A DNA stretch of 64,000 bases from JAKFEW01 sp036675505 (lineage in GTDB: Bacteria; Cyanobacteriota; Sericytochromatia; S15B-MN24; JAQBPE01), in NCBI GenBank assembly GCA_036675505.1, contig JAKFEW010000154.1, positions 1-64,000 on the forward strand, written 5' to 3'. The notes under the pieces are model-generated. The model saw only the letters and a list, made by a program, of their open reading frames with translations. It searched no databases and had not been told where the DNA came from. Positions 55,980 through 63,498 of this stretch are shown in pieces. The stretch's first letter is position 1. Every line of letters begins with the position of its first letter. The translations under genes and the position numbers were made by a program.

Positions 55980-57836
55980 TCAGGGAGCGACCGTACGGAT
56001 ATGGAGCTCCTTGAGCTGGCGGGCGCTGATCGGGCCCGGCGCCTGCACCATCAGGTCGGTCGCGGACTGGGTCTTCGGGAAGGCAATCACGTCGCGGATC
56101 GAGTCGACCCCGGCGATCAGCATGACGATGCGGTCGAGGCCGAACGCGAGGCCGCCGTGCGGCGGGGCGCCGAACTCGAAGGCTTCGAGCATGAAGCCGA
56201 ACTTGCTCAGGATCTCCTCGTCGGAGAGCCCGAGCATCTGGAACACCTTGTTCTGCACGTCGCGGCGGTGGATACGGACGCTGCCGCCGCCGAGCTCGGT
56301 GCCGTTGAGGATCAGGTCGTAGGCCTTCGCGCGGCACTTGCCGGGGTCGGCCTCGAGGAGGTCGACGTCGCTGTCCAGCGGGGAGGTGAAGGGGTGGTGG
56401 AGGGGATCCCAGCGGTTCTCGTCGGCGTTCCACTCGAACATCGGGAAATCCACGACCCAGAGCAGCTCGAAGCGCTTCGCGTCGATCATGCCGAGCTCGG
56501 CGCCCAGCTTGAGCCGCAGGCGGCCGAGCACCTCGCGCACGATCTCGACGCGGTCCGCTGCGAAAAGCAGCAGGTCGCCGGGCTTGGCGCCCGTGACCCG
56601 GCCGATCGCCGCCGCTTCCTCGGCCGTGATGAACTTCATGACCGTCGAAGCGAAGTTGGCCGAAACCTCGGCGCCCGCGACGTCGTACGCGACGGTCTTG
56701 GCGTTCGGGTCTTCGCCGGCCTGGGCCGGCTGGACCTTGACCCAGGCGAGGCCCTTGGCGCCGAACTTCCTGGCGAACTCGGTCAGGAGGTCGATTTGCG
56801 CGCGGCTCATGTCCGCGCCCTTCGGCACGCACAGCGCCTTCACGCGGCCGCCGTTGGCGATCGCCTCGGCGAACACCTTGAACTGGCTGCCCGCGAGCGC
56901 CTCGTTGAGATCGATCAGTTCCATGCCGAAGCGCAGGTCCGGCTTGTCCGAGCCATACTTGTCCATCGCCTCGGCGTAAGGCATGCGGCGCACGGGGCGC
57001 GGCACCTCGGCGCCGGCGAACTTCTCGAGCAGCTGGGCCATCATCTCTTCGTTGATGTCCATGATCTCGTCTTGCGTGAGGAACGAGGTCTCGACGTCGA
57101 TCTGCGTGAACTCGGGCTGGCGGTCGGCCCGCAGATCCTCGTCGCGGAAGCAGCGGGCGATCTGGAAGTAGCGGTCGTAGCCGCCCACCATCAGGATTTG
57201 CTTGAAGATCTGGGGCGACTGCGGCAGGGCGAAGAACTCGCCCGGGTGCACGCGCGACGGCACGACGTAATCGCGCGCGCCTTCCGGCGTGCTCTTGGTC
57301 AGCATCGGCGTCTCGATCTCGAGGAAGCCCAGCTTGTCGAGGTACGCGCGCACGGCCATCGTGATCTTGTGGCGCATCGTGAGGGCGTGCTGGAGCTTGC
57401 TCGAACGGAGGTCGAGGTAGCGAAACTGCAGCCGCAACATCTCGTCGACGTTCTCGTCGCCGATCGGGAAGGGCTGCGCCTTCGCGGGGTTGAGGATCGT
57501 GAGCTCGCGGGTGTAGACCTCGATCTGGCCGGTCGACAAATTGGCGTTCTCCTGGCCCTCGGGACGCGCCTTCACGACGCCCTTGATGCCGATGACGAAC
57601 TCGCTGCGCAGCGCGTCGGCGGCCGCGTGGGCAGCTGGCTCGGTCTGCGGGTTGAACACCACCTGGACCACGCCCGTGCGATCGCGCAGGTCGACGAAGA
57701 TCACGCCGCCGTGGTCGCGCCGGCGCTGGACCCAGCCGTAGATCGTGACGGTCTGCTCGGCGGCGTCGCGGGTCACTTCCCCGCAATAGTGAGTGCGCGG
57801 GCCGATCAGCGTGCCGGGATTGGTCGTGGCGATCAT
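55980..57836 (-). CDS. aspS: Aspartyl-tRNA synthetase
   Basis: 618 residues, full bacterial AspRS length (~590-610). Domains: OB-fold anticodon-binding domain (GWVQRRRDHGGVIFVDLRDR near residue 36), class II motif 1 (LGFLEIETPMLTKSTPEGARD), motif 2 (FRDEDLRADRQPEFTQID), the bacterial GAD insertion (~300-420), and motif 3 (GGLAFGLDRIVML). It charges tRNA-Asp (possibly also tRNA-Asn if a GatCAB route exists). The start ATG 57836 has a poor Shine-Dalgarno. A strong TATAAT promoter lies about 75 nt upstream. Confidence 0.96.
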   Translation of the reverse strand: MIATTNPGTLIGPRTHYCGEVTRDAAEQTVTIYGWVQRRRDHGGVIFVDLRDRTGVVQVVFNPQTEPAAHAAADALRSEFVIGIKGVVKARPEGQENANLSTGQIEVYTRELTILNPAKAQPFPIGDENVDEMLRLQFRYLDLRSSKLQHALTMRHKITMAVRAYLDKLGFLEIETPMLTKSTPEGARDYVVPSRVHPGEFFALPQSPQIFKQILMVGGYDRYFQIARCFRDEDLRADRQPEFTQIDVETSFLTQDEIMDINEEMMAQLLEKFAGAEVPRPVRRMPYAEAMDKYGSDKPDLRFGMELIDLNEALAGSQFKVFAEAIANGGRVKALCVPKGADMSRAQIDLLTEFARKFGAKGLAWVKVQPAQAGEDPNAKTVAYDVAGAEVSANFASTVMKFITAEEAAAIGRVTGAKPGDLLLFAADRVEIVREVLGRLRLKLGAELGMIDAKRFELLWVVDFPMFEWNADENRWDPLHHPFTSPLDSDVDLLEADPGKCRAKAYDLILNGTELGGGSVRIHRRDVQNKVFQMLGLSDEEILSKFGFMLEAFEFGAPPHGGLAFGLDRIVMLIAGVDSIRDVIAFPKTQSATDLMVQAPGPISARQLKELHIRTVAP

Positions 57837-57908
57837 GGGAAAACTACCGTTCGATCGAGGGAGGGCGGAATTTCGCGCGGCCGGGCGATCACCCGGCGGA
57901 GCCTGCGT

Positions 57909-57937
57909 ATTATACCGGAGGCCGCTCGCTCCGTAAA
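57909..57937 (-). promoter_or_regulatory. Promoter of aspS
   Basis: Minus strand TTTACG (57937-57932), 17-nt spacer, TATAAT (57914-57909), a perfect -10. It is divergent from the rpsB promoter 20 bp away. Confidence 0.75.
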
Positions 57938-57956
57938 CGGCGCACGGCGCCCGGCC

Positions 57957-57985
57957 TTGCGGCGGATGGGGCCCCATGATAGACT
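57957..57985 (+). promoter_or_regulatory. Promoter of rpsB
   Basis: TTGCGG (57957-57962), 17-nt spacer, TAGACT (57980-57985). The 5' leader to ATG 58130 is about 137 nt and GC-rich; it could hold an S2 autoregulatory structure, which I cannot confirm. Confidence 0.6.
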
Positions 57986-58129
57986 TGCGGATCCGCCGCC
58001 GGCCGTTTGGCCGGACCGGCCATCTCACACGCGGGACGCCCCCGGAGGGTGTCGAGCCCAGGCTCGATCTCCGGACCCAGAGCCCCCGCGGACGCCCAAC
58101 CCACCCCCACACACGGAGATTAGAGAATC

Positions 58130-58870
58130 ATGCCCGTCGTCGCCATGAAGAGCCTGCTCGAAGCAGGCGTCCACTTCGGCCACCAGACCCGCCGGTGGAA
58201 CCCCAAGATGAAGCGCTTCATCTTCGGTGAGCGCAATGGCATCTACATCATCGACCTCGCCAAGACGAGCCGCCACCTCGACAAGGCCCATGCGTTCCTG
58301 CGCGAGCAGATCGCCTCGGGCAAGAGCGTGGTGTTCGTCGGCACGAAGAAGCAGGCCCAGGAGACCATCCGCGAGGAGGCCGGCCGCTGCAACCAGTACT
58401 TCGTGAACCAGCGCTGGCTGGGCGGGATGCTCACCAACTGGCCCACGATCGCGAAGCGGATCCAGCGGCTGAAGGAACTCGAGGGCATGAAGCTCGACGG
58501 CACCTTCGATCGCCTGCCCAAGAAGGAAGTCTCGATGCTCGAGAAAGAGCGCGAGAAGCTCGAGCGTCTGCTCGGCGGCCTCAAGGGCCTCAAGGCTCGC
58601 CCGGACGTCCTGTTCGTGATCGATCCCCGCAAGGAGCACATCGCCGTGAAGGAAGCCCGCAAGCTGGGCATCCCGATCGTCGGCATGGTCGACACGAACT
58701 GCGATCCGGACGAGGTGGATTACGTGATCCCCTCGAACGACGACGCGATTCGCGCCATCAAGCTCATCTGCGGCGCGATGGCCGACGCGGTCATCGAGGC
58801 CAAGCAGGGCGAAACGCACGCCGAACAGGCGCCCACCGCCGTCTCCTCGACGGAAGCCGCCGCAGTCTAG
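58130..58870 (+). CDS. rpsB: 30S ribosomal protein S2
   Basis: 246 residues, typical S2 length. LLEAGVHFGHQTRRWNPKM, FVGTKKQAQ, NQRWLGGMLTNW and DTNCDPDEVDYVIPSNDDA are all family signatures. A short Glu/Thr/Ala-rich tail ends the protein. CGGAGATTAGAG precedes ATG 58130. A strong intrinsic terminator follows 22 nt after the stop, and tsf has its own promoter, so S2 and EF-Ts are at least partly uncoupled in transcription. Confidence 0.97.
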   Translation: MPVVAMKSLLEAGVHFGHQTRRWNPKMKRFIFGERNGIYIIDLAKTSRHLDKAHAFLREQIASGKSVVFVGTKKQAQETIREEAGRCNQYFVNQRWLGGMLTNWPTIAKRIQRLKELEGMKLDGTFDRLPKKEVSMLEKEREKLERLLGGLKGLKARPDVLFVIDPRKEHIAVKEARKLGIPIVGMVDTNCDPDEVDYVIPSNDDAIRAIKLICGAMADAVIEAKQGETHAEQAPTAVSSTEAAAV

Positions 58871-58892
58871 CTGTCAGCCAGCACTGCAAAGG

Positions 58893-58920
58893 AGCCCGGG
58901 GCGCGAGCCCCGGGCTTTTT
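58893..58920 (+). terminator. Intrinsic terminator after rpsB
   Basis: Perfect 9-bp GC stem GCCCGGGGC/GCCCCGGGC, extended by an A-T pair, with GCGA tetraloop and TTTTT tail. Confidence 0.92.
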
Positions 58921-58969
58921 GATTTCCAGGGTGCACGCCTGGTGGGCAACCTGGCGATCCGTCCTCGCC

Positions 58970-58998
58970 TTGTGGTATCTTGTGGCACCGTATGTAAT
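58970..58998 (+). promoter_or_regulatory. Promoter of tsf
   Basis: TTGTGG (58970-58975), 17-nt spacer, TGTAAT (58993-58998). Followed by the strong Shine-Dalgarno AGGAGG seven nt before ATG 59017. Confidence 0.6.
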
Positions 58999-59016
58999 CG
59001 ACTTTAGGAGGATATA

Positions 59017-59916
59017 ATGGCCGAGATCAGCGCCGCCCTCGTCAAGGAACTTCGCGAGAAGACCGGCGTCGGCATGATGGACTGCAAGAAGGCCCTCGCC
59101 GAGACCAACGGCGACGTGGAAGCGGCCATCGAGCTGCTCCGCAAGAAGGGCATGGCGAAGGCAGCGAGCAAGGGTTCGCGCGTCGCCACCGAAGGCCTCG
59201 TGGGCGCTTCCATCAGCGCCGACGGTCGCACGGGCGCCGTCGTCGAGGTCAACTGCGAAACGGACTTCGTCGGCAAGAACGAGACCTTTGTCGCCCTCGT
59301 GAACGACATCGCCAAGTTCGTCGTCGACAAGGCCACCACGGAGGAAGGCACGGGCGCCGACCTGCTGTCGCAGCCTTCGTGGGAAGCCGGCAAGACGGTC
59401 GATGAGGTGGTGAACGAAGCCATCCAGAAGACCGGCGAGAAAATCGAAATCCGCCGCTTCGTGCGCTACAGCGCGCCGGACGGCTCGGTGCTGGGCAGCT
59501 ACATCCACCTGGGCGGCAAGATCGGCGTGCTGGTCGAGCTCAAGGGCGGCGATGCGGCCCTCGCGAAGGACGTCGCGATGCACGTCGCCGCCTCGCAGCC
59601 CCAGTTCTGCCTCCGCGAAGAGGTCCCCGCGGACGTCGTCGCGAAGGAGAAGGACATCCTGCTCGCGCAGCCCGACCTCCAGTCCAAGCCCGAGAACGTT
59701 CGGGAGAAGATGGTGGAAGGCCGCATCAGCAAGTTTTTCGAGCAGATCTGCCTCGTCGAGCAGCCCTTCGTGAAGGACCCCGGCATGACCGTGAAGGAAC
59801 TGCTGGGCAAGGTGAACGCTTCGGTCTCGCGCTTCACGCGCTTCGGCCTCGGCGAGGGCCTCGAGAAGAAGGCCGACAACTTCGCGGAAGAAGTCGCCTC
59901 CTACATGAAGGCTTAG
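59017..59916 (+). CDS. tsf: Elongation factor Ts
   Basis: 299 residues. The N-terminal UBA-like domain KELREKTGVGMMDCKKAL and the TDFV motif (EVNCETDFVGKNE) that inserts into EF-Tu are intact. A dimerisation/core repeat (GGKIGVLVELKG) and the C-terminal FGLGEGLEKKADNFAEEV signature complete it. It is the guanine-nucleotide exchange factor of EF-Tu. It sits between its own promoter and an intrinsic terminator, so it may be transcribed as a single gene. Confidence 0.97.
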   Translation: MAEISAALVKELREKTGVGMMDCKKALAETNGDVEAAIELLRKKGMAKAASKGSRVATEGLVGASISADGRTGAVVEVNCETDFVGKNETFVALVNDIAKFVVDKATTEEGTGADLLSQPSWEAGKTVDEVVNEAIQKTGEKIEIRRFVRYSAPDGSVLGSYIHLGGKIGVLVELKGGDAALAKDVAMHVAASQPQFCLREEVPADVVAKEKDILLAQPDLQSKPENVREKMVEGRISKFFEQICLVEQPFVKDPGMTVKELLGKVNASVSRFTRFGLGEGLEKKADNFAEEVASYMKA

Positions 59917-59929
59917 GCAATCGGTTCCC

Positions 59930-59960
59930 GGGAGCGAGACATTCGTCTCGCTCCCTTTCT
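59930..59960 (+). terminator. Intrinsic terminator after tsf
   Basis: 11-bp stem GGGAGCGAGAC/GTCTCGCTCCC with ATTC loop and TTTCT tail, 13 nt after the tsf stop. Confidence 0.88.
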
Positions 59961-59991
59961 GTAAGCACGAGTAACACTGGGGGGATATTGA

Positions 59992-60708
59992 GTGGCTAAT
60001 TCCAAGTACAAGCGCGTCCTGCTGAAGCTGTCCGGCGAGGCCCTGATGGGCGACCTGGGCTACGGCATCGACCCGAACGTCATCAAGCACATCGCGAGCG
60101 AGATCAAGGCGATCGTGGCGAGCGAGGTCGAGCTCGCGATCGTCGTCGGCGGCGGCAACATCTTCCGCGGCATGAAGGCCAGCGCGCGGGGAATGGACCG
60201 CGCCACGGCCGACTACGTGGGCATGCTCGCGACCGTCATGAACGCGCTCGCCCTCCAGGACGGGCTCGAAAAGGCCGGCGTGGTCACCCGCGTGCTCTCC
60301 GCGATGGAAATCAGCGAAGTCGCCGAGCCGTACATCCGCCGCCGCGCCCTGCGCCACCTCGAGAAGGGCCGCGTCATCATCTTCGCGGGCGGCACCGGCA
60401 ACCCTTACTTCACGACCGATACGGCGGCCAGCTTGCGCGCGGCCGAGATCGGCGCGGAAGTGCTCTTGAAGGCCACCAAGGTAGACGGGATCTACGATCG
60501 CGACCCGGTTGGCAACCCCGACGCCGTGAAGTATGATTCGTTGTCCTATCTGGACGTGCTCACCCAGGACCTCAAGGTGATGGACATGACGGCCATCACG
60601 CTCTGCAAGGACAACAACATCCCGCTCATCGTCTTCGACCTCGGCCGTCCCGGCAACATCGAGCGAGCCGTGCGCGGCGAGACGATCGGCACCGTGGTAC
60701 ATCGGTAA
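59992..60708 (+). CDS. pyrH: UMP kinase
   Basis: 238 residues of the amino-acid-kinase-fold bacterial UMP kinase, making UDP from UMP. KRVLLKLSGEALMG at the start, VVGGGNIFRG, RVIIFAGGTGNPYFTTDT and TKVDGIYDRDP are all signature segments. The start is GTG 59992, preceded by GGGGGGATATTGA. It follows the tsf terminator by 31 nt; its own promoter is not clear, so either readthrough or an unrecognised element drives pyrH-frr. Confidence 0.96.
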   Translation: MANSKYKRVLLKLSGEALMGDLGYGIDPNVIKHIASEIKAIVASEVELAIVVGGGNIFRGMKASARGMDRATADYVGMLATVMNALALQDGLEKAGVVTRVLSAMEISEVAEPYIRRRALRHLEKGRVIIFAGGTGNPYFTTDTAASLRAAEIGAEVLLKATKVDGIYDRDPVGNPDAVKYDSLSYLDVLTQDLKVMDMTAITLCKDNNIPLIVFDLGRPGNIERAVRGETIGTVVHR

Positions 60709-60785
60709 GCGCCTGAGGCTCTCACCTGGCACGACCACGCCGGGACCACACCGCCACTGATTTAGCCCTTACGAGGAATCCAGCC

Positions 60786-61346
60786 ATGTCCGTGAAAGAC
60801 GTCCTCCACCAGGCCGAAGACAAGATGAAAAAGGCGATCGCCGCCACCCAGCGCGATTTCGCCAGCGTCCGCACCGGCCGCGCATCCGCCGCCTTGCTCG
60901 ACCGCATCCATGTCGACTACTACGGTGCGGAAACCCCGCTCAAGGCGATGGGCAACATCTCGACGCCCGACGCGCGCACCATCACGATCCAGGTGTTCGA
61001 CCGCAGCTCGGTCGCGCTGGTCGAGAAGGCGATCCAGAAGAGCGATCTGGGCCTCACGCCCAACACCGACGGCCAGCTGATCCGGCTCAACATCCCGACC
61101 CTGACCGAGGAGCGCCGCAAGGATCTGGTGAAGGTCCTCAAGAAGAGCGCCGAGGAAGGCCGCATCGCGATCCGTAACGTGCGCCGCGACGAGATGGACC
61201 AGCTCAAAAAGCTGGAAAAGGCCGGCGAGTGCACGGAAGATGACCGCAAGCGCGCCGAAGACCAGGTCCAGAAGCTCACCGACCGCTTCATCAAGGAACT
61301 CGATGACGTCCTCTCCGCCAAGGAGAAAGAGGTCATGGAAGTCTGA
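60786..61346 (+). CDS. frr: Ribosome recycling factor
   Basis: 186 residues, exactly family length. RTGRASAALLDRI, NIPTLTEERRKDLVKVLKK and IRNVRRDEMDQLKKLEK are the conserved helices. RRF splits post-termination ribosomes with EF-G. ACGAGGAATCC lies before ATG 60786. The 77-nt gap from pyrH holds an AT-rich patch (TGATTTAGCCCTTA) but no clear promoter. Confidence 0.96.
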   Translation: MSVKDVLHQAEDKMKKAIAATQRDFASVRTGRASAALLDRIHVDYYGAETPLKAMGNISTPDARTITIQVFDRSSVALVEKAIQKSDLGLTPNTDGQLIRLNIPTLTEERRKDLVKVLKKSAEEGRIAIRNVRRDEMDQLKKLEKAGECTEDDRKRAEDQVQKLTDRFIKELDDVLSAKEKEVMEV

Positions 61347-61370
61347 GCCGGGCTTATCGAGATCCGGGCA

Positions 61371-61595
61371 GTGCAGTTGGATTCGCTGGCAGGGTTGCCG
61401 CTCGGCGAGGCGTCTGAGCGGGTGCGGGCTGCCGGGCGGGCCGCGCCCGTCGTGATCCGGACCGAGCCGCCGCGCGCACGCCATACCTACCCGCCGGATG
61501 ACGCCTGGCGTGTCGTGCGCGTGCGCGAAGTCGGTACAGCGCTCGAGCTGGTCGTGGCGCCGCCGGTCAGGCCGCCGGGGGCCACGGCATGCTGA
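61371..61595 (+). CDS. Small protein between frr and cdsA, 74 aa
   Basis: A 74-residue protein starting at GTG 61371 (VQLDSLAGLPLGEASERVRA) with AAPVVIRTEPPRAR and WRVVRVREVGTALELVVAPP. The layout, a helix that pairs with a short beta strand and a later VVR...LELVVA strand pair, resembles single PASTA-like units and small proteins known from some Firmicutes. It is supported by position: it starts 24 nt after frr and its TGA overlaps the cdsA ATG by 7 nt, implying coupling. Function unknown. It sits where uppS commonly lies. Confidence 0.65.
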   Translation: MQLDSLAGLPLGEASERVRAAGRAAPVVIRTEPPRARHTYPPDDAWRVVRVREVGTALELVVAPPVRPPGATAC

Positions 61596-62395
61596 AACTG
61601 AGGGTCATCAGCGGCATCGCGTTCGTCGTGATGGCGCTTTTCTGCATCTGGTACGGCGGCGTCGCCTACCTGTGGATGATCACCTTCTTCGCGCTGCTCT
61701 GCGTGCGCGAGCTGTGCCGCCTCTTCATGCTGAAGGGCTACGCGCCTGCGACCTTGTTGATCACGGCCTCGGTGCTGGTGATCGACGTCATGGGCGGCGT
61801 GATGGGCCCCACCTACCTGGCGCCGATCTTCACCATCAGCGCGATCGCCATCCTGGTCTGGTTGCTCGGCCGCCCGAACCCGCGCGCCAGCATCGCAGAC
61901 ATCGCCACGAGCTGGTTCGCCGTCATCTACCTCGGCTTCCTGCCCTGCCACCTGATCCTGGTGCGCAACTTCCCGGAGCCTTACGGCTTCCAGTTCAGCG
62001 TGCTGCTCAACACCTGTATCTGGGCCACAGACACGTTCGCCTACTTTGGCGGCAAGTTTTTAGGCCGCACCAAGTTGCTCGAGGCGGTGAGCCCGAAGAA
62101 GACCATCGAAGGCAGCCTGACCGGCACGCTTTGCGCCGCCGGCCTCGGCGCTTTCTGGGGCTGGCTCTTCCATTTCCCGATGTACCACGGCTTCATGTTG
62201 GGCCTGATCGTGAGCGTGGTGGCGCAAATCGGCGACCTGACCGAGTCGCTCCTCAAGCGCGACGCCGGCACGAAAGACTCGGGCTCCGCCATCCCGGGCC
62301 ACGGTGGCATCCTCGACCGCCTGGACTCTTACTTGCTGACGGGCGCCGCGGTCTACTTCTACCTGCGCTGGTTCTACCACCCCTGGCTCCCGTAG
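61589..62395 (+). CDS. cdsA: Phosphatidate cytidylyltransferase
   Basis: 268 residues with about eight membrane helices. The CTP_transf_1 signature is complete near residue 222: SLLKRDAGTKDSGS followed by IPGHGGILDRLDS. It makes CDP-diacylglycerol for phospholipid synthesis in the inner membrane. ATG 61589 overlaps the 74-aa gene. A hypothetical gene follows 13 nt later. Confidence 0.95.
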   Translation: MLKLRVISGIAFVVMALFCIWYGGVAYLWMITFFALLCVRELCRLFMLKGYAPATLLITASVLVIDVMGGVMGPTYLAPIFTISAIAILVWLLGRPNPRASIADIATSWFAVIYLGFLPCHLILVRNFPEPYGFQFSVLLNTCIWATDTFAYFGGKFLGRTKLLEAVSPKKTIEGSLTGTLCAAGLGAFWGWLFHFPMYHGFMLGLIVSVVAQIGDLTESLLKRDAGTKDSGSAIPGHGGILDRLDSYLLTGAAVYFYLRWFYHPWLP

Positions 62396-62408
62396 ACCGA
62401 GGAATGCA

Positions 62409-63095
62409 ATGGCCGAGAAGCCCCGTGAAGCCTACAAGGCCGCTTGCGCCGAGCTCGCCGAGCTGTTGGTGCCGCGCGGCTTCGCCGCAAGCCGGCAGAA
62501 CCAGCAGTTCGACCGCGTCGAGGGCGACGTGGTGCAGCAACTCTCGGTCCAGCTGCTCACTCGGTCGATCGCCGGCGAGCGCGTGGTGATGGTGCCCTGG
62601 GCGCTGGCCGGCTCGCAGCGGGTCGCCGCCCTGCACGCCGAGCGGGCGGTGCCGGTTGGCCACCGCGAGGGCTGGCTCGGCGGCGGCATGCTCGCCCACG
62701 TGACCGATCCGCGCGACCCGATGACCGACTTCAACGTGGCGACGCCGGCCCACCGCAAGGCGGCGCTCCACCACGTCGCCCGGCTGTATGAGGCGAAGGC
62801 CGTGCCATTCTGGAATCAGTTCCAGGACGCGGACGCGCTGGCGCGCCGGCTGCGGACCGAGCGGCCACCGACGCTCGACGACCGGATGGTCGAGTGGTTA
62901 CTCGTGCACGACCGACGCGACGACGCGCTGGCCTGCGGGCGATTGATCTTGGATCAGGGCGGGGCGGGCGTGAAGCGGGAGTATGACGCCGCGCTGACGG
63001 CATTCCGCATGGGCGGTGTTCCCTCACCATTGCCGGCTCAGACCTACGGCACCACGCTCGCCGCGCGAGCCGTGCTCTTCGACATGACCTTCTAG
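62409..63095 (+). CDS. Hypothetical protein, 228 aa
   Basis: 228 residues, soluble, mixed alpha/beta. The start EAYKAACAELAELLVPRGFAA and FDRVEGDVVQQLSVQLL resemble small proteins of the DUF4304 type, but I am not certain. WLLVHDRRDDALACGRL suggests a TPR-like helical end. It starts 13 nt after cdsA and may be cotranscribed. Function unknown. Confidence 0.6.
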   Translation: MAEKPREAYKAACAELAELLVPRGFAASRQNQQFDRVEGDVVQQLSVQLLTRSIAGERVVMVPWALAGSQRVAALHAERAVPVGHREGWLGGGMLAHVTDPRDPMTDFNVATPAHRKAALHHVARLYEAKAVPFWNQFQDADALARRLRTERPPTLDDRMVEWLLVHDRRDDALACGRLILDQGGAGVKREYDAALTAFRMGGVPSPLPAQTYGTTLAARAVLFDMTF

Positions 63096-63104
63096 GGTAT
63101 AAAT
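63096..63104 (+). promoter_or_regulatory. Probable promoter (GGGTATAAA)
   Basis: CTAGGGTATAAATC immediately after the stop of the 228-aa gene, 51 nt before ATG 63156; one of the best matches to the recurring element. Confidence 0.6.
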
Positions 63105-63155
63105 CGGCGGGGCGCCGGCGCCCCTCACACCTCCAACGCAGAAAGGAGCCCGGAC

Positions 63156-63455
63156 ATGCCCAGCCCGAGCGAGCAGGAAGAGCAGTGGTTCAAGGAGCAG
63201 GAGCTCAAGAAAAAGGCGGACGCCGCCGCCGCTGAACAGCACCAGATGACGATCGCCGAGCGCGAGGCCCGCAAGCAGGCGCATTGGATGAAGTGCCCGA
63301 AGTGCGGCGGCGACCTTGCCGAGCGGGATTACGAGGGCATCAAGATCGACCAGTGTGGCGATTGCCATGGCGTCTGGCTCGACGCCGGCGAGCTCGAGCA
63401 GATCGGCCATGAGAAGGCCGGCGGCCTGTTCGGGTTCTTGACGCGCAAGAAGTAG
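63156..63455 (+). CDS. zf-TFIIB domain protein
   Basis: 99 residues. The first ~45 form a charged, Lys/Glu-rich helix (possible coiled coil). The second half is a zf-TFIIB zinc ribbon: MKCPKCGGDLAE and IDQCGDCHGVWLDAGELEQI, four cysteines for one zinc. Function unknown; such proteins are common and often small. AAAGGAG precedes ATG 63156. Confidence 0.82.
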   Translation: MPSPSEQEEQWFKEQELKKKADAAAAEQHQMTIAEREARKQAHWMKCPKCGGDLAERDYEGIKIDQCGDCHGVWLDAGELEQIGHEKAGGLFGFLTRKK

Positions 63456-63462
63456 CCCAGAC

Positions 63463-63498
63463 GGGCCCTCTGCGCGGTCAGAGCCGCGGAGAGGGCCC
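63463..63498. terminator. Long hairpin at a convergent gene end
   Basis: 15-bp stem with a single mismatch (GGGCCCTCTGCGCGG / CCGCGGAGAGGGCCC) around a 6-nt loop, 8 nt after the zf-TFIIB stop and covering the last codons of the minus-strand permease. No T-run, so it probably acts as a transcript-end stabiliser or weak terminator. Confidence 0.5.

Noticed and set aside
54751..57786. Apparent 1011-residue protein joining aspS region and the RseB-like gene
   Set aside because: The N-terminal ~600 residues are a frame-shifted shadow of aspS. The signal peptide, Shine-Dalgarno and ATG at 55905 mark the real RseB-like start.
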